Shown here in pieces: positions 24,143 through 29,616 of a stretch of 29,616 nucleotides of DNA. The stretch lies in assembly GCA_964457935.1 (NCBI GenBank), contig CAYWFC010000010.1, forward strand, positions 1-29,616, written 5' to 3'. Under the pieces are notes generated by a model, which was not told the DNA's origin, made no database searches, and saw only the letters and a program-made list of their open reading frames with translations. The translations under genes and the position numbers were made by a program. Each line of letters begins with the position of its first letter. The first letter of the stretch is position 1. Origin of the DNA: STF1-107 sp964457935 (GTDB taxonomy: Bacteria > Bacillota > Clostridia > Christensenellales > UBA1242).

Positions 24143-24709
24143 TTAGATTTCCATTATATCAGCGATTTTTTTCTCGCAAATATCATCGACTTTCTCATTA
24201 TATTTATCGATTAGTTTTTGTACTTGTTTCTCTAGTGTGGTATAGTCATCCTCAGTTATCTCGCTGTTTTTCTTCATATCCTTAAATACATCGAGCACGT
24301 CCTTGCGACAATTCCTGAGAGCGATTTTCGTCTCTTCTAGCATCTTTTTTGCTTCTTTAGATAGGTCTCTACGACGTTCTTCGGTCAAAACTGGGAATAC
24401 CAGTCTTACCTTTTGACCATCATCGGATGCATTCAGCCCCAAGTTTGCCTCAGATATAGCATTTACGATAGTCTTTACTAACGATGCATCCCAAGGTGAG
24501 ATGATTAGCATTCTCGCGTCCGCCACAGTAATGTTTGCAGTTTGATTTAGTGGAGTTTTAGTCCCATAATAATCCACCATCACTCTGTCCAGTACACGCG
24601 GGTTGGCTCTGCCCACCCTGATAGTGGAATACTCTGACACTAGCCTGTCCACTGCTTTCTCCATATCGTCTTCATAAGACGATAAATATTCATCTGTTAA
24701 TTCGTTCAT
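24143..24709 (-). CDS. frr: Ribosome recycling factor
   Basis: 188 residues, usual length about 185. Conserved IRVGRANPRVLDRVMVDYYG near the start, ITVADARMLIISPWD in the middle, VRLVFPVLTEERRRDLSKEAKKM later. It splits post-termination ribosomes with EF-G. GGAGG lies upstream of ATG 24709. pyrH, which normally lies between tsf and frr, is missing; instead a terminator and a likely promoter separate tsf from frr. First gene of frr-uppS-cdsA-rseP-PolC-like. Confidence 0.97.
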   Translation of the reverse strand: MNELTDEYLSSYEDDMEKAVDRLVSEYSTIRVGRANPRVLDRVMVDYYGTKTPLNQTANITVADARMLIISPWDASLVKTIVNAISEANLGLNASDDGQKVRLVFPVLTEERRRDLSKEAKKMLEETKIALRNCRKDVLDVFKDMKKNSEITEDDYTTLEKQVQKLIDKYNEKVDDICEKKIADIMEI

Positions 24710-24740
24710 TCTTCCTCCATTATTATATTACGCTGGTATA

Positions 24741-24770
24741 AATATAACACTATTTCACTACAAAAATCAA
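24741..24770 (-). promoter_or_regulatory. Probable promoter of the frr operon
   Basis: Minus-strand -35 TTGATT (24765-24770) and -10 TATATT (24741-24746), spacer 18. It starts just after the tsf terminator. A TATAAT nearer the gene lacks a -35, so the exact start is uncertain. Confidence 0.45.
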
Positions 24771-24802
24771 GAAAAACGCGCAAGTAATTACACTTACGCG
24801 TT
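24771..24802 (-). terminator. Terminator after tsf
   Basis: Stem AACGCGCAAGT (24775-24785) / ACTTACGCGTT (24792-24802), eleven pairs with one mismatch or wobble, six-base loop. Leftward it runs into TTTTTC. It ends the rpsB-tsf operon. Confidence 0.88.
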
Positions 24803-24822
24803 ACTAAATTTGTAATTTTATG

Positions 24823-25479
24823 TTAATTATTTACTTGGCTCATCACTTCTGCTGCAAAATCATCTTTACGTTTTTCTAAGCCTTCGCCCATTTCCCAACG
24901 TTGAATTCTGCGAATAGTGATTTTTTCGCCGATGACTAGAGTCAATTCTTCTAGTTTCTGATTAACAGTTTTGTCAGATTCTTTGACATATGGCTGATTG
25001 ATTAGACATACTTCTTCATAAAGTTTGTTCAATTTGCCGTCAATAATATTGTGCAAAACTTGTTCTGGTTTGTTAGCGAATTTAGGGTCATTCATCAGTT
25101 GAGCCTTGAAGATTTCTGTTTGTTCTGCGATATACTCAGCAGATAGTTCTTCTTTGCTCACTACCAGTGGATTAGAAGCCACGATTTGCATAGCGATATC
25201 GTTACCAAATTCCTTAAACTTCTCATTCTTTGCTGCGAAATCGGTTTCACAATTTAACTCTACCATACTAGCATATTTACCACCATGGCTGTATACGAAA
25301 ACCATACCTTCGGCAGCGATTCTGCCAGCCTTTTTAGCGACTTTTGCTTTGCCTTGTTCGCTCAAAATCTTAAAAGCTTTGTCCATATCTCCATTGGCCT
25401 CAGTCAATGCTTTCTTGCAATCCATCATACCTACGCCAGACATTTGTCTTAGTTCTGCGACATCTTTAGCTGTAAACAT
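24823..25479 (-). CDS. tsf: Elongation factor Ts
   Basis: 218 residues, the short form (B. subtilis about 293). UBA-like N domain with LRQMSGVGMMDCKKALTEANGD, then AEGMVFVYSHGGKYASMVELNCETDFAAKNEKF in the core that meets EF-Tu; the second core subdomain is compact. It exchanges GDP for GTP on EF-Tu. The AAGGAGTAA at the end of rpsB provides its ribosome-binding site. Confidence 0.97.
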   Translation of the reverse strand: MFTAKDVAELRQMSGVGMMDCKKALTEANGDMDKAFKILSEQGKAKVAKKAGRIAAEGMVFVYSHGGKYASMVELNCETDFAAKNEKFKEFGNDIAMQIVASNPLVVSKEELSAEYIAEQTEIFKAQLMNDPKFANKPEQVLHNIIDGKLNKLYEEVCLINQPYVKESDKTVNQKLEELTLVIGEKITIRRIQRWEMGEGLEKRKDDFAAEVMSQVNN

Positions 25480-25482
25480 ATA

Positions 25483-26340
25483 TTACTCCTTTTCGTTTTC
25501 TGTCTTTTCTGCTTTCGCTTCTGCGACTTTTCTAGGTTTTCTAGCAGGTTTTCTATCTTCTGCATCTTCTTCGATTTTGATTTCTTCTTTGATGCTAGCT
25601 GATACTACATCCTTCATATCTACGTCGTCATCGTTTGCGTTGATGTCTCTCAATACCACGCCTTCTTTAGCTTCGATGATGGCATCAGCCAATGCACTGA
25701 TGATGATTTTCAAAGAACGAATAGCATCATCATTGGCAGGGATACAGATATCTACATCCTCTGGGTTGCAGTTTGTGTCTACGATACCGATAGTAGGTAT
25801 ACCTAGTCTCTTTGCCTCATGTACAGCGATATGCTCTGTCTTAGGGTCTACCAATATGATAAGTTTTGGCAGGCTGGTCATATCTTTGATACCAGACAAA
25901 TTAGCTTTCAATTTATCTCTCTCAGCAGTTAGTTTTACTACTTCTTTCTTTGGCAATAATTCGAAGTCGCCTATAGCTTCCATATTGTCCAATTTATTCA
26001 TTCTCTCGATTCTAGAACGAATAGTGTTAAAGTTAGTCAATGTACCGCCCAACCAACGATTGTTAATGTAGTACATACCACTTCTTTGAGCTTCTTGCAT
26101 TACTATCTCGCTAGCTTGTTTCTTAGTACCTACGAATAGTACATTAGCGCCTTCAGCCACTTTTTCTTTGATAAATAGATAAGCTTTATCTATTTGTTTG
26201 GACGTATCTTCCAGATTGATGATGTGGATATCATCTCTGTCGGTGAAGATATATTTCTTCATCTTAGGATTCCACTTTCTAGTAGGATGACCGAAATGTA
26301 CGCCCGCTTCTAATAATTGTTTCATTGAAATAACAGACAT
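25483..26340 (-). CDS. rpsB: 30S ribosomal protein S2, with charged C-terminal extension
   Basis: 285 residues from ATG 26340 with AGGAGG upstream. The start MSVISMKQLLEAGVHFGHPTRKWNPKMKKYIF is diagnostic, as are INNRWLGGTLTNFNTI and PKLIILVDPKTEHIAVHEAKRLGIPTIGIVDTNCNPE (key parts only). The S2 core ends near residue 230; the last 50 residues are an added Glu/Lys/Ala/Arg-rich tail (ending EKTENEKE). S2 is a late-joining small-subunit protein that contacts S1-type factors. Transcribed with tsf from the promoter at 26452-26480. Confidence 0.97.
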   Translation of the reverse strand: MSVISMKQLLEAGVHFGHPTRKWNPKMKKYIFTDRDDIHIINLEDTSKQIDKAYLFIKEKVAEGANVLFVGTKKQASEIVMQEAQRSGMYYINNRWLGGTLTNFNTIRSRIERMNKLDNMEAIGDFELLPKKEVVKLTAERDKLKANLSGIKDMTSLPKLIILVDPKTEHIAVHEAKRLGIPTIGIVDTNCNPEDVDICIPANDDAIRSLKIIISALADAIIEAKEGVVLRDINANDDDVDMKDVVSASIKEEIKIEEDAEDRKPARKPRKVAEAKAEKTENEKE

Positions 26341-26445
26341 TTTTTCCTCCTTGTTTAGTCTTCTCCATTGCTTTAACACTCCTAACCCACCGAGTACGGC
26401 AACAGGCTTCGAATATGCAATGAATGCAAATTATTCAAAATGAAC
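26341..26445 (-). other. 5' leader of rpsB, about 105 bases, possibly structured
   Basis: From the promoter the rpsB mRNA would carry a leader of about 105 bases. It includes GAATA...TATTC and TGCA...TGCA complementary stretches and a CCTGTTGCC / GGTGGGTTAGG pairing, before the AGGAGG site. It could be a ribosomal-protein autoregulatory leader, but I do not recognise a described family. Confidence 0.35.
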
Positions 26446-26451
26446 GATGTC

Positions 26452-26480
26452 AATATACCATAATAAATACAGAATGTCAA
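26452..26480 (-). promoter_or_regulatory. Sigma-A promoter of rpsB-tsf
   Basis: Minus-strand consensus -35 TTGACA (26475-26480) and -10 TATATT (26452-26457), spacer exactly 17. It is the best promoter match in the window, as suits a ribosomal protein operon. Confidence 0.85.
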
Positions 26481-26512
26481 GTATTCATGCCACATTATTG
26501 ATATTTTTTAGC

Positions 26513-26540
26513 AAAAAATAAGGCAGGTATCTCCTGCCTT
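26513..26540 (-). terminator. Terminator after the DUF1292 gene
   Basis: Perfect stem AAGGCAGG (26520-26527) / CCTGCCTT (26533-26540), five-base loop. Leftward it is followed by ATTTTTTG. It ends the ruvX-DUF1292 unit. Confidence 0.92.
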
Positions 26541-26544
26541 AATA

Positions 26545-26859
26545 TTATTTTTTACCTTCGTCATCGCTTTCTTTCAAAAGTTCTTCGTACTTATCAAATA
26601 TTTGGTCTATCACATTGTCATCTAGCACTACAGTGATGTTATTCAGATTTTCGTCTACTTCGAATGCAATAGCTTCGTCTTCATCCAAGCCCTCTAACTT
26701 AGCGATTGGGCGCAGAATGGCGTATAGTTTGTCATTCATAGGGATGATAGCGATTTGCTCGAATTCAAATGCTTTGTCCTCTTCGTTGTAAAGTGTAATG
26801 TTATCGAAATTATTCTCATCCAATAATTGTTCGATAGGGGTCATTTTCTTTTCTTCCAT
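26545..26859 (-). CDS. DUF1292 family protein (YrzB-like)
   Basis: 104 residues, acidic, with the family pattern ITLYNEEDKAFEFEQIAIIPMNDKLYAILRPI followed by EDEAIAFEVDEN. Function unknown across the family. It follows ruvX by 11 bases, the normal Firmicutes arrangement (in Bacillus the trio with the UPF0297/IreB gene; that gene is not here). AAGGAG lies upstream of ATG 26859, and a terminator follows. Confidence 0.92.
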   Translation of the reverse strand: MEEKKMTPIEQLLDENNFDNITLYNEEDKAFEFEQIAIIPMNDKLYAILRPIAKLEGLDEDEAIAFEVDENLNNITVVLDDNVIDQIFDKYEELLKESDDEGKK

Positions 26860-26870
26860 AATAGATCTCC

Positions 26871-27278
26871 TTATTTTCTATCTAGATAATTTTGCAATAT
26901 AGTAGCGGCGCTGAGTTTATCGACGATTTTCTTCCTGTCTTGCCACTTCATATTAGCTTCTATCATTATACGTTCTGCGAAAACAGATGTCAAGCGTTCG
27001 TCGATATAAATTACTGGCAATCCTGTGATTTTTTTTAGATTTTCGCCAAAAGTTTTTGCTTTTTCGGCTATTTCTTGCTCCTCACCCTTCATGTTTTTAG
27101 GCAAGCCTATTACTATTGTGTCCACATTTTTGTCTTTTATTAGATTATCGAAATATTCATAATCTTCATCAGTATTTTTGGCACGATATACATCAAAAGG
27201 CGTCGCTATCATCTTCATCTCATCAGATAGCGCTATGCCTATTCTTGCTGTGCCATAATCTATTCCCATTGCTCTCAT
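26871..27278 (-). CDS. ruvX: Putative pre-16S rRNA nuclease / Holliday-junction-resolvase fold protein YqgF (RuvX)
   Basis: 135 residues, usual length about 138. RNase H-like fold with Asp7 in MGIDYGTARIGIALSD, the DERLTS motif around residue 97, and VDKLSAATILQNYLD at the end. Family knowledge: YqgF processes the 5' end of 16S rRNA in E. coli and was first predicted as a Holliday junction resolvase. No Shine-Dalgarno site precedes ATG 27278, and a consensus promoter places transcription start at or next to the ATG itself, so the mRNA is probably leaderless. A second ATG at codon 4 is the alternative start. Confidence 0.94.
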   Translation of the reverse strand: MRAMGIDYGTARIGIALSDEMKMIATPFDVYRAKNTDEDYEYFDNLIKDKNVDTIVIGLPKNMKGEEQEIAEKAKTFGENLKKITGLPVIYIDERLTSVFAERIMIEANMKWQDRKKIVDKLSAATILQNYLDRK

Positions 27279-27284
27279 GTCGAT

Positions 27285-27313
27285 ATTATACCAAAAATAA
27301 ATATTAATATCAA
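27285..27313 (-). promoter_or_regulatory. Sigma-A promoter of ruvX, predicted leaderless
   Basis: Minus-strand -35 TTGATA (27308-27313) and -10 TATAAT (27285-27290), spacer exactly 17. Only six bases (ATCGAC) separate the -10 from the ruvX ATG, so +1 is expected at about 27278, the A of that ATG. Confidence 0.75.
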
Positions 27314-27340
27314 ATAAAATAATTAAAAAAAAATTAATAT

Positions 27341-27367
27341 AAAAAAGAGCATAAATAATTATGCTCT
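27341..27367 (-). terminator. Terminator after the 51-residue membrane peptide gene
   Basis: Perfect stem AGAGCATAA (27346-27354) / TTATGCTCT (27359-27367), four-base loop. On the minus strand it runs into TTTTTATA. It lies 33 bases past the small gene's stop and upstream of the ruvX promoter. Confidence 0.88.
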
Positions 27368-27400
27368 AAATAAAATAAAACTAAATATTCCAATAAAATA

Positions 27401-27556
27401 TTATTTTTCTGATTTTTGTTCAGATTTCATATCGTCCATTTTATCTTTTACGGCTTTTTTAGTTTTATCGGCCAAATCAGCTATAGGTTTACACGATTTT
27501 ACGGCGACTACACCTACCATGAAGCCTATACCCATGCCTACTAAGAATTCTTTCAT
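27401..27556 (-). CDS. Small single-pass membrane protein, 51 residues (YtxH-like layout)
   Basis: Reads leftward from ATG 27556 to TAA 27401. AGGAGG lies six bases upstream of the start. Residues 4-20 (FLVGMGIGFMVGVVAVK) form one glycine-rich membrane segment with GxxxG spacing, Cys22 lies at its end, and residues 23-51 are a highly charged Lys/Asp/Glu helix (ADKTKKAVKDKMDDMKSE). The layout resembles YtxH-type small proteins (N-terminal glycine-rich anchor, charged helix), but the family cannot be fixed at this length. It stands alone, bounded by terminators on both sides, which with its ribosome-binding site supports it as a real gene. Confidence 0.8.
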   Translation of the reverse strand: MKEFLVGMGIGFMVGVVAVKSCKPIADLADKTKKAVKDKMDDMKSEQKSEK

Positions 27557-27711
27557 ACGTCCTCCTAGATAGTGTTATTTTCTGCGAAAATTCAATATTT
27601 ATTCTGATTTTATTATTAATATATTTACTAAATTATGGCAAAAATAAATAATTAAAAAAATAATAATTAATTTGATAACAAAAACATCTATTAATAATTA
27701 ATTTTAACAGT
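27557..27711 (-). promoter_or_regulatory. AT-rich upstream region of the 51-residue gene
   Basis: About 155 bases, almost all A and T, without an open reading frame. A weak promoter candidate is TTGCCA (27636-27641) with TAATAA (27613-27618) at 17 bases on the minus strand. Nothing else recognisable. Confidence 0.3.
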
Positions 27712-27744
27712 AAAAAACACATCTTTTTCTAAGATGTGTTTTTT
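27712..27744. terminator. Strong terminator after the LRR protein gene
   Basis: Perfect 14-pair stem AAAAAACACATCTT (27712-27725) / AAGATGTGTTTTTT (27731-27744) with loop TTTCT. It has T-runs in both directions; in context it ends the leftward LRR transcript, 20 bases after the stop. Confidence 0.92.
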
Positions 27745-27763
27745 GATTAAATTCTAATATTAA

Positions 27764-29616
27764 TTATACAGTCCAAATAGATGGCTCAGTAGTTGGATCA
27801 TTGCCGACATAATGCCAATAGTTACCATCGCCGGTAGGCTCTTCTTCACTGTAATAATACAAAGTAGCATCGGTAAATGGTTTATTAGCTGATATATGTG
27901 AATCTCCGTAATATTCATTACTTACTGTATACCCAATTGTTGTGCCATGGAAGTATTTGTTAGTTAGGTTGGTATCACCAGAGAAAGCGCCTATCTTAAT
28001 AGTCGTAAGTGAATTAGGTATTATTATATCTGTCAATGCAGTACAACCATTGAAAGCACCGCTGTCGATCACTTCTACGCCTTCTTCGATTTTAACAAAA
28101 GCTAAATTCACACAGTCCATGAAAGCATTTGACCCTATAGTAGTCAAACTGCCAGGTATCACTATGCTCGTTAAACCTTCGCACTCACCAAATGCATACG
28201 TAGACAAAACTGTCAATTCATCTGAGAACGTGATGTTAGTCAATTTTGTGCAACCATAGAATGCATATTGGTATATATTCGTTATATTAGATATATCCAA
28301 ACTAGTCAAGCCAGTACATCCTCTGAATGCACTATCATTTACAGTTGTTATGTTAGATAAATCTAGAGCAGTTAAACCAGTACACCCTCTAAATGCGCTT
28401 TCATTTGCGATTGTTATATTAGATAAATCTAGAGTAGTCAAACCAGTACATCCATTGAATGCATACGTACCTATGCTTGTTACATTAGATGTATCTACGG
28501 CAGTCAATGCGCTACATCCTGAGAATGCACTATCTCCTATAGTCACTAGATTAGCAACATTTACTGTAGTTAGTTTTATACAACTACTAAAAGCAGACTC
28601 TTCCAAAGTAGTTATACTATCCGGCAATGTCACAGTAGTTAAATTAGCACAACGCTCAAATGCTTTATTGTTTAGACTGGTGAGATTATCACTGTCCAAT
28701 GTCACAGTAGTCAGAGTGGTAGGTATAGTGCCAAAAATCCAACTCAGTACTAGTTCACTTTCAGGCACACTTTCGCTAGTAGGATTAGCCTCATGACCGA
28801 TAAATGGCAATGTTATGCTTTGCACGCCACTACATCCAGAGAAAGCATTGCTACCTATCGTAGTCACAGATTTTGGTATCGTGATATTCGTTAGTCCAGT
28901 ACACCCCTTAAATGCAGACTCGCCTATACTAGTCATACCGTTTGGTAGCGCGATGTTTGTCAAACTAGCACAGTCCTTAAATGCGTTATTTTCTATACAT
29001 GTCACACTATTAGGTATCGTTACACTAGTTAGACTAGTACAGCCTTCAAATGTACTAGATTCTATCTTTGTTACGCCTTCTGGTATTGTTATAGTAGTTA
29101 GACTAGCACAGCCCTTAAATGCTTCGTGACCTATGCTTGTCACACTGTTTGGTATCGTTATACTGGATAGTTTAGAGCAACCATAAAATGCATCGTAACC
29201 TATACTCGTTACGCCCTCTGACATTGTAATAGTAGTTAAATTAGTACATCCACTAAATGCATAATTACCTATGCTTGTCACATTCTCTGGTATTACTATA
29301 GCAGTTAGGCTGGTACAGTCAGCAAAGGCCTTATAACCTATACTTGTTACACTATTAGGTATAGTTATATTAGCTAAACTAGTACAACCATTAAATGCGA
29401 ACCCACTAATACTCGTCACATTGTTTGACAATACTATACTAGATAGACTAGTACAGCCTTCAAATATACTACTACCAATACTTGTTACGCTATTTGGTAA
29501 TGTTATAGTAGTCAGACTAGTACAGTCCTCAAATGCATAACTCTCTATGATTGTTACACTATTAGGTATAGTTATATTAGCCAAACTAGTACAGCCCTTA
29601 AATGCATCGTAACCTA
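27764..29616 (-). CDS. BspA-type leucine-rich-repeat surface protein (C-terminal part)
   Basis: The reading frame is open to the right edge, so the N terminus and signal peptide are not seen; about 616 residues are visible. Most of it is tandem 23-residue LRRs of the form LTxITIPxSVTSIGxxAFxGCTS (LRR_5 / BspA type). One island with LPFIGHEANPTSESVPESE and WIFGTIP interrupts the array, a feature of these proteins in gut Firmicutes. Five central repeats are 22 residues long and read TxLDLSNITxxxxxAFRGCTGL. The C-terminal 66 residues have no repeats and end with ATLYYYSEEEPTGDGNYWHYVG..., a tail often found in the family; there is no LPxTG or membrane anchor. Such proteins are usually secreted or surface-bound and may mediate adhesion; the ligand is unknown. 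Confidence 0.9.
   Translation of the reverse strand, partial: GYDAFKGCTSLANITIPNSVTIIESYAFEDCTSLTTITLPNSVTSIGSSIFEGCTSLSSIVLSNNVTSISGFAFNGCTSLANITIPNSVTSIGYKAFADCTSLTAIVIPENVTSIGNYAFSGCTNLTTITMSEGVTSIGYDAFYGCSKLSSITIPNSVTSIGHEAFKGCASLTTITIPEGVTKIESSTFEGCTSLTSVTIPNSVTCIENNAFKDCASLTNIALPNGMTSIGESAFKGCTGLTNITIPKSVTTIGSNAFSGCSGVQSITLPFIGHEANPTSESVPESELVLSWIFGTIPTTLTTVTLDSDNLTSLNNKAFERCANLTTVTLPDSITTLEESAFSSCIKLTTVNVANLVTIGDSAFSGCSALTAVDTSNVTSIGTYAFNGCTGLTTLDLSNITIANESAFRGCTGLTALDLSNITTVNDSAFRGCTGLTSLDISNITNIYQYAFYGCTKLTNITFSDELTVLSTYAFGECEGLTSIVIPGSLTTIGSNAFMDCVNLAFVKIEEGVEVIDSGAFNGCTALTDIIIPNSLTTIKIGAFSGDTNLTNKYFHGTTIGYTVSNEYYGDSHISANKPFTDATLYYYSEEEPTGDGNYWHYVGNDPTTEPSIWTV
28241..29616 (-). repeat. 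Tandem LRR coding repeats, 69-base period switching to 66
   Basis: From the right edge to about 28823 the DNA repeats with a 69-base period, some copies nearly identical (for example around 29341-29400 and 29541-29600). After a 61-codon island and one more 69-base unit, five units of 66 bases follow (28241-28570). The copies at about 28305-28370 and 28371-28438 are almost the same. Confidence 0.85.

Noticed and set aside
25106..26071. Long plus-strand open frame (321 codons) opposite tsf and rpsB
   Set aside because: It lies entirely antisense to two certain genes, has serine/leucine-rich nonsense composition and no ribosome-binding site; it is a reverse-frame shadow.
26341..26379. Upstream start for rpsB at 26379
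   Set aside because: The AGGAGG site directly before ATG 26340 and the canonical S2 N terminus decide for the shorter form.
28350..29129. Two plus-strand open frames opposite the LRR gene with an apparent repeat
   Set aside because: Their periodicity is just the complement of the LRR repeats; the minus-strand frame matches BspA proteins well.
28241..29616. Regular 66-69-base periodicity as a possible CRISPR array
   Set aside because: There are no unique spacers between conserved repeats; the whole unit repeats and is in frame as a protein repeat.

Overview
The window is an AT-rich stretch of a spore-forming, low-GC Gram-positive bacterium, most likely an uncultured gut-type member of Clostridia. 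The evidence is a dense set of endospore genes (spoVAC-D-E, yunB, the whole spoIIA operon, the whole eight-gene spoIIIA operon), Firmicutes-style gene order, and a large BspA-type leucine-rich-repeat protein of the kind common in host-associated clostridia. All genes but one run leftward (minus strand). The exception is a lipoprotein gene at 3080-4588.

Layout, left to right. (1) 1-2983: start of a cysteine desulfurase gene, then yunB and the spoVAC-spoVAD-spoVAE operon, whose products move dipicolinic acid into the spore. (2) 3080-4588: an unrecognised plus-strand lipoprotein with a repeated N-[IVL]-D-T-[YML] motif, lying exactly between the spoVA and spoIIA operons. (3) 4616-6096: spoIIAA-spoIIAB-sigF, the forespore sigma-F switch. 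(4) 6276-8622: asp23-like gene, nusB, xseA, xseB. (5) 8674-13272: spoIIIAA to spoIIIAH, the mother-cell half of the feeding-tube channel. (6) 13411-19822: efp, then the translation/transcription operon rimP-nusA-ylxR-ylxQ-infB-rbfA-truB. (7) 19917-24709: frr-uppS-cdsA-rseP followed by a PolC-like protein that keeps the N-terminal region, OB fold and proofreading exonuclease but has neither PHP nor polymerase domain. (8) 24823-27278: rpsB-tsf, a DUF1292 gene and ruvX. (9) 27401-29616: a 51-residue membrane peptide gene and the C-terminal part of the LRR protein, which runs off the right edge.

Transcription units are well marked. Leftward rho-independent terminators follow xseB, asp23, efp, tsf, DUF1292, the 51-residue gene and the LRR gene, and a convergent terminator separates the lipoprotein gene from sigF. 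Convincing sigma-A-type promoters precede rpsB, ruvX, rimP and the asp23-like gene, with a weaker one before frr and an extended -10 before efp. TGTCGAA (Spo0A-box-like) sites lie upstream of spoIIAA and spoIIIAA.

The most interesting points are the polymerase-less PolC at the polC locus; the NIDTY-repeat lipoprotein inserted between two sporulation operons; a SpoIIIAG that lacks most of the insertion known from Bacillus subtilis (with SpoIIIAF and SpoIIIAH also short); a predicted leaderless ruvX mRNA; a perfect 12-bp palindrome in the asp23 promoter spacer; and a stable hairpin predicted at the extreme 5' end of the rimP operon mRNA. No rRNA, tRNA, CRISPR array, insertion sequence or prophage was seen.
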